From NCBI GenBank assembly GCA_022783865.1, contig JALFYY010000014.1, positions 1 to 35,613 on the forward strand: a stretch of 35,613 nucleotides of DNA. The letters run 5' to 3'. How positions within the stretch are numbered: position 1 is the first letter of the stretch; every line of letters begins with the position of its first letter. The notes beneath the pieces are model-generated. The model was not told the DNA's origin and did no database searches. It saw only the letters and a list, made by a program, of their open reading frames with translations. Shown here in pieces: positions 1 to 7,290 of this stretch. Position numbers and translations under genes: made by a program. The stretch comes from Bacteroidales bacterium. GTDB taxonomy: Bacteria > Bacteroidota > Bacteroidia > Bacteroidales > Paludibacteraceae.

Positions 1-94
<94 letters not shown>

Positions 95-357
95 TACGGG
101 AGTTGGTAGCACAACGGGGACTTAGTTAATTAATAGTTAATAATTAATAGTTAATATTGCATTATCGGATGAATGTACGCCTTTGGGCGTATGCGGGCGG
201 GGACGCCCACACCGACAATCGTATTTGACAATCAGACAATTTGACGATTTACAATTTACCATTTAGGCCTAATTTGTAGGAGAAAGTGGTAGAAAGATAC
301 AGACTTTGGTAATCCTTGTAAGGATAGTGTGCCAATCATGGGAACTTACTATAACAA
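95..357. other. Non-coding region downstream of secG
   Basis: I see no convincing gene here. The stretch holds AT-rich runs made of short TTAATAGTTAAT-like units (about 125-160), a small perfect hairpin TACGCC-TTTG-GGCGTA near 176-192, a second GC-rich hairpin just after it, and degenerate copies of the ACAATTTGAC-type filler (about 225-265) that recurs between genes elsewhere in the window. Open frames across it are antisense or chance. Confidence 0.6.
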
Positions 358-391
358 AACAAAGCAACGGCTGTTGTGCCATTGCTTTGTT
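358..391 (-). terminator. Intrinsic terminator of the secG unit
   Basis: Read on the minus strand, AACAAAGCAATGGC pairs with GCCGTTGCTTTGTT over 14 positions with one G-T pair and a 6-nt loop, then runs into TTGTTAT. It lies 22 nt downstream of the secG stop codon and closes the sigma-54 regulator/lptE/secG unit. Confidence 0.75.
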
Positions 392-413
392 GCAGTTGCG
401 GTATGTTATCTTG

Positions 414-749
414 TTATTCTGCCTCCTGAGCCTCTTCAGGGAAAGCCTGGATAGGAGCAGCCAGTTCGTTGGCTTTCTCTTGTGCCTGCTCTGCCACAGC
501 CGAAGACTCAACTTGCGTTGCACCGGCATTCTTGTGCATACCTACGGCAAATACCGACAAGAGAACAATAATAGCAATCAGCGTCCAAGTGGCTTTCTCC
601 AAGAAATCGGTGGTCTTGCGAACACCCATCACCTGATTACCGCTGTTAAATCCTGCAGCCAAACCTCCGCCTTTGGAGTTCTGTACGAGTACCAAAAGGG
701 TCAACAGCACTGCTGCGATAACAATAAGAATCGTAAATAAAATATACAT
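414..749 (-). CDS. secG: Preprotein translocase subunit SecG
   Basis: SecG is the small accessory subunit of the SecYEG channel in the inner membrane and helps export unfolded proteins. The 111-residue product shows the family layout: an N-terminal membrane helix (about 2-22), the hallmark loop VQNSKGGGLAAGF (about 22-34), a second membrane helix (about 53-70) and a polar Ala/Glu-rich tail typical of Bacteroidota members. The start ATG is followed at once by the first helix, so no other start is likely. The gene is last in a minus-strand run, 24 nt after an unknown gene, and is followed by a strong hairpin terminator. Confidence 0.95.
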   Translation of the reverse strand: MYILFTILIVIAAVLLTLLVLVQNSKGGGLAAGFNSGNQVMGVRKTTDFLEKATWTLIAIIVLLSVFAVGMHKNAGATQVESSAVAEQAQEKANELAAPIQAFPEEAQEAE

Positions 750-773
750 AATTGGTTGTGTTTATTAGTTTCG

Positions 774-1367
774 TTACTGATTTGAGTCGCCGTGCGCCTG
801 CTGCAAACTGAGCGCTTTTTCCAGAAACTCTATTTGGACTGCAAAGTAACTACTTTTTTTTGGATTACGCAAATTTAATTGACGCAATACTGCAATAGCC
901 GCCTCATATTCTCTGTTGGCGATATGCCGCCGCACCTGTTCTTCGGATATTTCTTCCTTTTTTTCAGGCTGCGGCTTAGGAGTTTTACGCTCTTGTTGCA
1001 GCAATCCCAAACGTGCTTGTCTGAATCGCCGAGCCAGTTCTTCGAACGATTCACCCGTGGTCCGGCTCATCTGCTCCAACCGCTCCACCAAACTGAAATA
1101 GTCGTTGCCCGCCATACTGGCATTGCGAATCACTTGCTTGGGGTGCAAAAGGAAATACAGCTCCCGCCGGTCTCCCGCATAGAGTGCCGATTGAGGCAAA
1201 CAGGCGGCAAATGCAGTGTCGTGCGATTTATGCAAAGCTTTGAGCAACAGCATACGGGCAGAAGCACAATAAGGCGCATAACCCAACAAAGCCCTGAGGT
1301 CGGCAATATCCTGCGTATCCACCGTTTCGGGGCTCTCCAATAGTGATATGTAGTCATCAAGCGTCAT
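774..1367 (-). CDS. Hypothetical protein, TPR-like C-terminus
   Basis: This 197-residue soluble protein has no signal peptide or membrane segment. The N-terminal half is helical and leucine-rich. The middle (about 125-145) is highly charged with Lys/Glu/Pro. The end has a helix pair resembling a TPR-like unit (ANREYEAAIAVLRQLNLRNP). I cannot assign a function. Its place between lptE (3 nt upstream) and secG (24 nt downstream) recurs, as far as I recall, in Bacteroides-type genomes, which suggests an envelope-related role or shared regulation. That is inference from context only. Confidence 0.8.
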   Translation of the reverse strand: MTLDDYISLLESPETVDTQDIADLRALLGYAPYCASARMLLLKALHKSHDTAFAACLPQSALYAGDRRELYFLLHPKQVIRNASMAGNDYFSLVERLEQMSRTTGESFEELARRFRQARLGLLQQERKTPKPQPEKKEEISEEQVRRHIANREYEAAIAVLRQLNLRNPKKSSYFAVQIEFLEKALSLQQAHGDSNQ

Positions 1368-1370
1368 ACT

Positions 1371-1871
1371 TTACCACTTGGCGACGGTATCGTTGTAGAT
1401 ATTCTCGGCAATCTCCTGAATCATCGTATTGCAAAGTTCTTCCTGCACATCGTTCAACATACGTGACGAATCGAAAGTCTGGAAAGCCGAATAAGTCTTC
1501 TCAAAACTCTCTTCGGGTGCCACATTGTTCGTAAAGCGCACTTTGATGGTGAGCGTCAGTTTGGTTTCTGCAGAATAGGAGTCGGCGGCAATCGCCATAG
1601 GCGTAAGCTGGTAGTTGGTTATCTCCCCTTCCAACTCGAGGTCGCCTCCACGCCGCAAAATCTGCAAACGGGTCTGACGGCTGTAGATATCGCGTATACC
1701 CTCACTCAGGCTGTTCGACAACGGAGGATAGACCAATGTCGCATTGTTCGGGAAATCGGCAATGGAAATGCTTTTTGTTTTGCTATAATCGATACTCGCC
1801 CCGTTGAATTTATAGGAAATAAGGCAACTTGGCATCAGCAAGAATATCAATAGTACACAACTATGTTTCAT
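1371..1871 (-). CDS. lptE: LptE-family LPS-assembly lipoprotein
   Basis: This is probably LptE, the outer-membrane lipoprotein that plugs LptD and helps insert lipopolysaccharide. The start is chosen at 1871 because the product then opens with a classic lipoprotein signal (MKHSCVLLIFLLMPSC) and Cys16 becomes the lipidated residue. An ATG 39 nt upstream would put 13 polar residues before it and is less likely. The mature part keeps the family pattern (YKFNGASIDYSKTKSISI near the N-terminus, then alternating beta strands), and the 166-residue length suits LptE. The gene follows the sigma-54 regulator and precedes an unknown gene by 3 nt, an arrangement seen in related genomes. Confidence 0.85.
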   Translation of the reverse strand: MKHSCVLLIFLLMPSCLISYKFNGASIDYSKTKSISIADFPNNATLVYPPLSNSLSEGIRDIYSRQTRLQILRRGGDLELEGEITNYQLTPMAIAADSYSAETKLTLTIKVRFTNNVAPEESFEKTYSAFQTFDSSRMLNDVQEELCNTMIQEIAENIYNDTVAKW

Positions 1872-1945
1872 AGATAAATTTGACAATTTCACGATTTTAC
1901 AATTTGACAATTATTCAGTTCTTCAGCTCCTCAACTCCTCAAACA

Positions 1946-3166
1946 TTACAGCCCGTACTCTTTGATTTTGCGATACAGCGTGCGTTCCGACATACCTATC
2001 TCCTGACTTGCCGCTTTGCGGTTATTCTGATTGCGCTGCAATGCCTTGCGAATCATCTCCTTCTCCATTTCCTGCATGGTGCTCATACCCTCATCGTTGG
2101 TTACTTCTTCCACCTGCTGATATTGGTCATGGTCCGCTGCACGGCTGTTGTCCGTGCCCGGTGTAATCCATGCACTGTGCTCTGTCTGCGATGTGATGAG
2201 CGGTTGCTTGTGTTCTGGTTCGTGTCCTTGCTGCATCTGAGTGACGATACCCTTCAGTTCATTGATTTCGTTGCGCATATCGAAGAGCAACTTGTAGAGC
2301 AGTTCCCTTTCGTTGGAGAACCGGTGCTGTTCTTGCTGGTGCTGCTCCGGGATAGCCAGAGTCCGCCGGTATTCCTCTTGCGGAAGATAGTGATGCAATA
2401 TCTCAGGCGTTATCTCACGACTCTGTTCCAATACACATATCTGCTCGGCAATGTTCTTCAATTGACGGATATTGCCACGGAAATAGTAGTTCATCAGCAG
2501 TTGCTTGGCGTCTTCGGTCAAGCGAACCGGCGGCATCTTGTAACGCTCCGTACAATCCGCAGCAAACTTGCGGAAAAGCACGGGAATATCCTCTTTGCGC
2601 TCACGCAGCGCTGGCACTTGGATTGTGATGGTGCTCAGGCGATAATACAAGTCCTCACGGAAACGGTTGTTGGCAATGGCTTCCTGCATATCCATGTTCG
2701 TGGCTGCCACCACGCGCACATCGGTTTTTTGCGGTTGCGACGAACCTACACGGATAAACTCGCCCGTCTCCAACACACGCAGCAAACGTACCTGTGTTTC
2801 CAATGGCAGTTCGCCCACTTCGTCCAAAAAGATAGTGCCGCCGTCGGCTTCTTCGAAATAGCCTTTGTGGTCGGTCAAAGCACCGGTAAAAGCCCCTTTC
2901 ACGTGACCGAACAGTTCGCTGTCGATAGTTCCGTTGGGGATAGCACCACAGTTGATGGCTATATATTTGGCATGTTTGCGTGCGCTATACGCATGCACAA
3001 TCTGCGGAAAATGCTCTTTTCCGACACCGCTCTCTCCTACTACCAGAATCGAATAGTCGGTGGGCGCCACCTGATAGGCACGTTCTATCGCACGGTTCAG
3101 TCCCTCGGCATTACCGATAATGTTGAATCGTTGCTTAATCTCTAATAACTTGCTGCCGTCTATCAT
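1946..3166 (-). CDS. Sigma-54-dependent transcriptional activator (no receiver domain)
   Basis: This is a bacterial enhancer-binding protein that uses ATP hydrolysis to open promoters held by RNA polymerase with sigma-54. From Met1 (MIDG) the 406 residues carry an AAA+ domain almost from the start: Walker A GESGVGKE at 44-51, the sigma-54-contacting GAFTGA loop at 91-96, and Walker B ending in DE at 115-116. A Gln/Glu-rich linker follows, then a Fis-type helix-turn-helix at the C-terminus (NNRKAASQEIGMSERTLYRKI). There is no N-terminal receiver or sensor domain, so activity may be set by expression or by a partner. The start at 3166 is preferred because the frame further upstream runs into the promoter. 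The gene is divergent from grpE-dnaJ and is followed by lptE. Confidence 0.95.
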   Translation of the reverse strand: MIDGSKLLEIKQRFNIIGNAEGLNRAIERAYQVAPTDYSILVVGESGVGKEHFPQIVHAYSARKHAKYIAINCGAIPNGTIDSELFGHVKGAFTGALTDHKGYFEEADGGTIFLDEVGELPLETQVRLLRVLETGEFIRVGSSQPQKTDVRVVAATNMDMQEAIANNRFREDLYYRLSTITIQVPALRERKEDIPVLFRKFAADCTERYKMPPVRLTEDAKQLLMNYYFRGNIRQLKNIAEQICVLEQSREITPEILHHYLPQEEYRRTLAIPEQHQQEQHRFSNERELLYKLLFDMRNEINELKGIVTQMQQGHEPEHKQPLITSQTEHSAWITPGTDNSRAADHDQYQQVEEVTNDEGMSTMQEMEKEMIRKALQRNQNNRKAASQEIGMSERTLYRKIKEYGL

Positions 3167-3195
3167 ATTATCATCACGTTCTATTATATCAGCCA

Positions 3196-3227
3196 CAAAA
3201 GTACAAAACAAATCTCATTTCTGCAAG
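3196..3227 (-). promoter_or_regulatory. Vegetative (Bacteroidota-type) promoter of the sigma-54 regulator
   Basis: On the minus strand, CTTG is followed by a 20-nt spacer and TACTTTTG, matching the Bacteroidota -33/-7 consensus (TTG, 19-20 nt, TAnnTTTG). The inferred transcript start lies about 20-25 nt upstream of the chosen start codon at 3166. Confidence 0.65.
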
Positions 3228-3243
3228 CCCCGAAGCGCAGAAC

Positions 3244-3266
3244 TGTGTTTTTGGCTCATAAACACA
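3244..3266. promoter_or_regulatory. Palindrome, candidate activator-binding site
   Basis: TGTGTTT and its exact complement AAACACA flank a 9-nt spacer. The centre lies about 113 bp upstream of the start point expected from the sigma-54-like promoter before grpE. That is a typical distance for an enhancer-type site of a sigma-54 activator, and such an activator is encoded next door. The palindrome is seen directly; the role is inferred. Confidence 0.4.
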
Positions 3267-3340
3267 CCGTGGTTGGTAGCATCTTCTGTGCCAAATACTG
3301 CTCACATAATCGCTCTGCCAAATTGTCACACACATATACT

Positions 3341-3356
3341 TTGGCAAACTATTTGC
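3341..3356 (+). promoter_or_regulatory. Candidate sigma-54 (-24/-12) promoter of grpE-dnaJ
   Basis: TTGGCAAACTATTTGC fits the sigma-54 consensus TTGGCACGNNNNTTGC at ten of the twelve defined positions and has the invariant spacing: GG at 3343-3344 and GC at 3355-3356, ten bases apart. Transcription would begin near 3368, about 19 nt before the grpE ATG. No good TAnnTTTG vegetative element is visible on the plus strand between 3290 and 3386. The core is also a perfect palindrome (GGCAAA-CTA-TTTGCC), and TGCCAAA-type copies occur at 3289, 3316, 3340 (inverted) and 3366, so a repressor operator is an alternative reading. Confidence 0.55.
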
Positions 3357-3386
3357 CCTGATATAGGCAAACAAAACATACAGAAT

Positions 3387-3959
3387 ATGGCAAAGGACAA
3401 AGATAACAAAGTTGAAGAAACTATCAATCAAGAGATTGACGCACAGACAACAGAACAACCCGTATCGGAAGAAACTGAAGAAACGGCTGCCCAACCAAAC
3501 CAAGAAGCCGACAAGATAGCCGAGTTAGAACAGCAATGTGCCGATTTGGCAGACAAGAACTTGCGGATGATGGCAGAGTTCGACAACTACCGTCGGCGCA
3601 CCAACAAAGAGAAACTCGACCTCATGAAGACAGCTGGCGAAGGCATCTTCCGTGACATATTGCCGCTTATCGATGATTTCGAACGTGCCAAAGCAGCTAT
3701 GCAACAGACCGACGACATTAACTCCATAAGAGAAGGCATCAACTTGATATACAGCAAGTTCATTTCATTCCTCGAAAAGAACGATGTGCGTCCTATCGAT
3801 ACTGAGAATGCCACTTTTGATACAGAGTTCCACGAAGCCATCACCACCATTCCCGCACCTGCAGAAGAACTGAAAGGCAAGGTAATCGACTGCACCCAAA
3901 AGGGCTACACCTTAGGCGAGAAAGTGATCCGCTACGCCAAGGTGGTAGTGGGCGACTAA
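3387..3959 (+). CDS. grpE: Nucleotide exchange factor GrpE
   Basis: GrpE releases ADP from the chaperone DnaK so that it can bind ATP and let go of its client. The start is placed at 3387 (MAKDKDNK), which gives 190 residues. The frame is open further upstream, but that extension crosses the promoter region and has no family resemblance. The product has an acidic disordered N-terminus (about 1-50), a long coiled coil (about 50-100, with [14 protein letters not shown]) and the C-terminal beta domain ending in the diagnostic [16 protein letters not shown]. It is followed after 55 nt by dnaJ. No dnaK gene lies in the window. Confidence 0.97.
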   Translation: MAKDKDNKVEETINQEIDAQTTEQPVSEETEETAAQPNQEADKIAELEQQCADLADKNLRMMAEFDNYRRRTNKEKLDLMKTAGEGIFRDILPLIDDFERAKAAMQQTDDINSIREGINLIYSKFISFLEKNDVRPIDTENATFDTEFHEAITTIPAPAEELKGKVIDCTQKGYTLGEKVIRYAKVVVGD

Positions 3960-4014
3960 TCGCATTCAGCAGCCGCAACTATCGGTTATAACACAAGCAA
4001 TTACACATACAACT

Positions 4015-5163
4015 ATGGATAAAAGAGATTACTACGAGGTACTGGGCGTCGAAAAGACCGCCACAGCCGATGAGATAAAGAAAGCTTACCGCAAAAAAGC
4101 CATACAATATCACCCCGATAAAAACCCGGGTGACAAAGAAGCGGAAGAGAAATTCAAAGAAGCTGCCGAAGCCTACGAAGTATTGTCCGACCCGCAAAAG
4201 CGGCAACGATACGACCAATTCGGTCATGCCGGCATGTCGGGAGCAGGAGGTTTCTCCGGCGGAGGCATGTCGATGGAAGATATCTTCTCTCAGTTCGGAG
4301 ATATCTTCGGCGGCAGCGGTTTCGGCAGTTTCTTTGGCGGCTTTGCAGGCAACAGAGGCTCGCAGCAACGTGTACTGCGCGGTACGGATTTGCGCGTAAA
4401 AGTGAAACTCACCTTGGAGGAAATCCTGACCGGTGTAGAAAAGAAGATAAAAGTAAAGAAACTCGTTCCGTGCTCCGTATGTAAAGGTACGGGCTCGCAA
4501 GACGGCAATGTAGAAACTTGCCCCACTTGCCATGGTACGGGCCGCATCACCAAGTCGCAACGCACCATCTTAGGTATGATGCAGACACAGGAAGCATGCC
4601 CCGAATGCCACGGTGAAGGCAAGATTATCAAGAACAAATGTCCGCATTGCAATGGCGAAGGCGTAGAGCGTGCCGATGATATCATCAGCATCAATATTCC
4701 TGCCGGCGTAATGGACGGTATGCAACTCACCATATCCGGCAAAGGCAATGCCGCACCGCACAACGGAGTGAACGGCGATCTGTACGTGCTGATAGAAGAA
4801 GCACCGCATCCCGACTTCATACGCGACGGCAGCAATCTGATATACAACATGTTGCTTTCCGTTCCGACCGCCACCTTGGGGGCACAAGTCGAAGTACCTA
4901 CACTGACGGGCAAAGTGAAAGTGAAGATTGATCCGGGTACGCAGCCCGGCAAGGTATTGCGTCTGCGTGGCAAAGGTCTGCCTGAAATCGACCAATACGG
5001 ACGCTCCTACGGCACAGGCGATTTGCTCATCAACATCGGCGTCTATATCCCTGAACACCTGAGCAAAGAAGAAAAACAGATGATGGAGAAGTTGGCTGAC
5101 TCCGACAATGTCCGTCCAGGTGCTGCCGACACAAAGAACTTCTTCAAGAACCTGTTCAAATAA
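4015..5163 (+). CDS. dnaJ: Chaperone protein DnaJ
   Basis: DnaJ delivers unfolded clients to DnaK and stimulates its ATPase. The 382-residue product is a full type I DnaJ. It has a J domain with the HPD motif at 33-35, a Gly/Phe-rich linker (about 75-120), four zinc-finger repeats ([32 protein letters not shown]) and two C-terminal substrate-binding beta domains. It is co-oriented with grpE and very probably co-transcribed with it. A hairpin terminator lies about 100 nt downstream. Confidence 0.98.
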   Translation: MDKRDYYEVLGVEKTATADEIKKAYRKKAIQYHPDKNPGDKEAEEKFKEAAEAYEVLSDPQKRQRYDQFGHAGMSGAGGFSGGGMSMEDIFSQFGDIFGGSGFGSFFGGFAGNRGSQQRVLRGTDLRVKVKLTLEEILTGVEKKIKVKKLVPCSVCKGTGSQDGNVETCPTCHGTGRITKSQRTILGMMQTQEACPECHGEGKIIKNKCPHCNGEGVERADDIISINIPAGVMDGMQLTISGKGNAAPHNGVNGDLYVLIEEAPHPDFIRDGSNLIYNMLLSVPTATLGAQVEVPTLTGKVKVKIDPGTQPGKVLRLRGKGLPEIDQYGRSYGTGDLLINIGVYIPEHLSKEEKQMMEKLADSDNVRPGAADTKNFFKNLFK

Positions 5164-5170
5164 TCATTGT

Positions 5171-5235
5171 AGAGACGGGGACCGTCTGAGGAGATGAGAA
5201 GATGAGGAGATGTAGAGACGGGGCGTGCCCCGTCT
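5171..5235. repeat. GTAGAGACG-type palindromic repeats (REP-like)
   Basis: Two related elements follow dnaJ. One begins GTAGAGACGGGG near 5169 and ends ACCGTCT. The other, at 5216-5235, is a perfect stem AGACGGGG / CCCCGTCT around CGTG. A relative sits at 6566-6589. Similar short GC-rich palindromes starting GTAGAGACG occur between genes in many Bacteroides-like genomes, so these are probably dispersed REP-like elements rather than gene-specific signals. Confidence 0.55.
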
Positions 5236-5260
5236 AACAAAAAGTCCGACAATGCAAAAA

Positions 5261-5291
5261 AGAGATGATGTAGTGTACATCGTCTCTTTTT
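5261..5291 (+). terminator. Intrinsic terminator of grpE-dnaJ
   Basis: AGAGATGATGT (5261-5271) pairs with ACATCGTCTCT (5277-5287), with one G-T pair and a 5-nt loop. It is preceded by a run of A and followed by a T tract, the form of a rho-independent terminator usable in both directions. Confidence 0.75.
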
Positions 5292-5318
5292 CATCTTCAT
5301 TTCATCTCAAATACTTTT

Positions 5319-5351
5319 CTTTAGGGATACTTTATGGATACCTTAGGGATA
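5319..5351. repeat. Three tandem 11-bp units (CTTTAGGGATA)
   Basis: The units read CTTTAGGGATA, CTTTATGGATA and CCTTAGGGATA without a gap. An almost identical triplet, with the same final unit, occurs at 26695-26727 after dapA. Both lie between genes. This is one of several 11-bp-period arrays in the window. Confidence 0.8.
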
Positions 5352-5381
5352 GCCTGGCGATATACCGCCTTTCTCCGCCTG

Positions 5382-5412
5382 TTTGACTTTCCAAAATAAA
5401 GTTGTACCTTTG
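5382..5412 (+). promoter_or_regulatory. Bacteroidota-type promoter
   Basis: TTTG at 5382-5385, a 19-nt spacer and TACCTTTG at 5405-5412 make a perfect match to the -33/-7 consensus. The predicted start is about 17 nt before the ATG at 5436, which supports that start codon. Confidence 0.8.
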
Positions 5413-5435
5413 CACTTGACTTTTCTGACTTTCCT

Positions 5436-6521
5436 ATGAAGCGACACTGCCTCCTGCTTATCCTCTGTCTGACGCTTGGTTGCACGCTTGCGGCACAAGA
5501 CAAACCCCGTTTCCTCTACAACGTGGACTTTGCCACATGGTTCGACAACCGGGAATATCAGCGGCCGTTGCAGATACCGCAGACTTTGTTTTCGTTCCGC
5601 CTGTCGCCCGAGATAGGAGTCGGTTTGAGCGACCGGCAAGGAGGTTCGCATCGCTTGATAGCAGGCGTACATTATACGCAGCCTTTGGGAGGCAATTGGA
5701 AAGAGGTGCATTTCCATCCCACTGCCTTCTACCAATATCAGTACAAAGGCTTCACCATGAACATCGGAGCTGTACCTTATAAGCACTTTATCCGTCAGTT
5801 GCCCGACTTCTTGCGCTACGATTCTGTTGCCTATGCCCATCCGAACATACAGGGTGCTTTGCTGCAATATTCGTCCCGGCACGGCTATGTCGAAGCCATG
5901 TGCGACTGGCGGGGAATGCAGTCGCCTACCCGACGGGAGATGTTCCGCATCACTTTCGACGGCGAATACAGTTATCAAGGCTTCTTCCGTTATTTTGCAG
6001 GCGGTGTGGCGCAACTCAATCACAAAGCCAACCATGGTGCACCCACTCCGCGTGAAGGAGTGTGCGACGATATCTACGCTTCGCCCAATATCGGTATCGA
6101 CTTTGCTGCACCTACGCCTTTGGATACCATCTGTCTTCGTGCTTCATATATCTATGGTTATCAGCGTTTCCGACCCGACAATCTGGTATATCAGCCGCAA
6201 GGATTTATGTTGGAGTTCATGCTCCGTTGGCGTTTCTTGGGATTGAAGAACACATTCTATGTAGGAGACAACCTGATGCCGCTCTATGGTATGTTCGGGG
6301 CGGACTTGAATCAGGGTGACCCGTTCTATCAGTCGCCTTTGTACAACCGCACCGACCTCTTTATCTATATTGTACGCAAAGGTTTCGTCAATTGCTATTT
6401 CTCGTGGAATATGCATTATGCCGCTGGTACCCGCCTGCAGAACCAGCAGCAGCTTATCGTCCTTTTCAGTTTGGACGGATTGAAGAAAGAGCAACGCCTC
6501 CGCGGACTGTTCGACAAATAA
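5436..6521 (+). CDS. Putative secreted/outer-membrane beta-barrel protein, function unknown
   Basis: The 361-residue product begins with a clear signal peptide (MKRHCLLLILCLTLGCTLAAQ); the Cys is poorly placed for lipidation, so cleavage by signal peptidase I is likelier. The rest is rich in aromatic residues with alternating hydrophobic/polar stretches (YVEAMCDW, GYVEAM, AGTRLQ), suggesting a beta-rich outer-membrane protein. I do not recognise a characterised family. It is monocistronic, with its own consensus promoter directly upstream and a palindromic repeat (6566-6589) downstream. A porin-like role is possible but unsupported. Confidence 0.8.
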   Translation: MKRHCLLLILCLTLGCTLAAQDKPRFLYNVDFATWFDNREYQRPLQIPQTLFSFRLSPEIGVGLSDRQGGSHRLIAGVHYTQPLGGNWKEVHFHPTAFYQYQYKGFTMNIGAVPYKHFIRQLPDFLRYDSVAYAHPNIQGALLQYSSRHGYVEAMCDWRGMQSPTRREMFRITFDGEYSYQGFFRYFAGGVAQLNHKANHGAPTPREGVCDDIYASPNIGIDFAAPTPLDTICLRASYIYGYQRFRPDNLVYQPQGFMLEFMLRWRFLGLKNTFYVGDNLMPLYGMFGADLNQGDPFYQSPLYNRTDLFIYIVRKGFVNCYFSWNMHYAAGTRLQNQQQLIVLFSLDGLKKEQRLRGLFDK

Positions 6522-6565
6522 ACACTTACTGTTTACAGAGCACAACCTGTTTAAGTATAATTTGT

Positions 6566-6589
6566 AGAGACGATGTGTACATCGTCTCT
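6566..6589. terminator. Perfect 11-bp-stem palindrome after the barrel gene
   Basis: AGAGACGATGT and ACATCGTCTCT form a perfect stem with a 2-nt loop, followed only by a weak T tract (TTGTTC). It shares its stem sequence with the terminator after dnaJ and starts GTAGAGACG like the REP-like elements, so it is either a terminator derived from such a repeat or a plain repeat copy. Confidence 0.5.
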
Positions 6590-6763
6590 TTGTTCAATAC
6601 TATTGTTATACAATGCTGTCGGATAGTGGAAACACTTGCACTGTTCACGCCTGCAATGTTTGTCAGTACGCCACTATCCCTCCCGCATTACAGTAAGGCA
6701 TACAGGTTAATGATTCATTAATGGCAATTAATGGAGAACCTATCCTTTGCCCGTATGGTATAT

Positions 6764-7021
6764 TCAGAAGCGGTAACCTACAGCAATGGAGATGATGCGG
6801 GAGCCTATTTGCGTCCCTGCAGCGGAGCCGAACAGACCGCCCAATTCGGTTGCACCGAACCAGTGTTCACCGCGGTCTTCGTAGGAGCGGAACAGATCTG
6901 TGAGGTTGTCACCCACACCGATACGGAACTCGTTCCGGCAATCAGGCAGTGTTCCGGCGGCTTCTTGCGCCTTGAGAGTGGTTGTTGCGCCGCATATGAC
7001 GACAAACAACATAAGGGACAT
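6764..7021 (-). CDS. Short outer-membrane-like protein, possibly a deletion remnant
   Basis: The 85-residue frame starts with a signal-peptide-like segment (MSLMLFVVICGATTTLKAQ) and then has a short stretch typical of the first strand of Bacteroidales barrel proteins (CRNEFRIGVGDNLTDLF). It ends in RIISIAVGYRF, with the C-terminal Phe typical of outer-membrane beta barrels. A true barrel needs far more strands, so this looks like the two ends of a longer gene joined by an internal deletion, or a small secreted protein. A purine-rich AGGAAAAAATCA precedes the ATG. There is no clear consensus promoter. Translation is plausible but unproven. Confidence 0.45.
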   Translation of the reverse strand: MSLMLFVVICGATTTLKAQEAAGTLPDCRNEFRIGVGDNLTDLFRSYEDRGEHWFGATELGGLFGSAAGTQIGSRIISIAVGYRF

Positions 7022-7116
7022 TGATTTTTTCCTAATACAAATGTTTTATAATGAGTCTATATCATAATACCAACGATTGACGCAGCAAAGGCAATGCTAT
7101 TATGTAAATTACACCA

Positions 7117-7168
7117 TATCGGGTATATATTTTTGTATCTCACATAGTATTATATCCTATCGGGTATA
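7117..7168. repeat. Direct repeat TATCGGGTATA, two copies 41 bp apart
   Basis: The 11-mer TATCGGGTATA occurs exactly at 7117-7127 and 7158-7168, in the AT-rich gap between the mini outer-membrane-like frame and the SpoIID-domain gene. The 41-bp offset is close to four helical turns, so both copies would face the same side of the DNA. A regulator-binding pair upstream of the minus-strand frame at 6764-7021 is possible. Confidence 0.5.
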
Positions 7169-7212
7169 GTTGATAGCTTAGAGAACTAAGTTGCTTTGTT
7201 GCTTCCGTTTGG

Positions 7213-7267
7213 TACCCCTTGCGCACCCCTCACAGGGGTCATACAGGGTTTGTACAAGGTCTATAAG
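7213..7267. repeat. 11-bp-period repeat array (ACCCC/GGGTCATACA type)
   Basis: The stretch divides into consecutive 11-mers such as CACCCCTCACA, GGGGTCATACA and GGGTTTGTACA, grading from C-rich to G-rich so that the whole is roughly palindromic. A related copy in opposite orientation lies at 21003-21055. It sits between genes, just downstream of the SpoIID-domain gene. Confidence 0.65.
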
Positions 7268-7290
7268 GAACTATTGAATAAAAGTCGGTA

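Noticed and set aside
1880..3145. 421-codon plus-strand open frame
   Set aside because: It mirrors the sigma-54 activator, whose motifs are unambiguous; the antisense translation has no recognisable domain.
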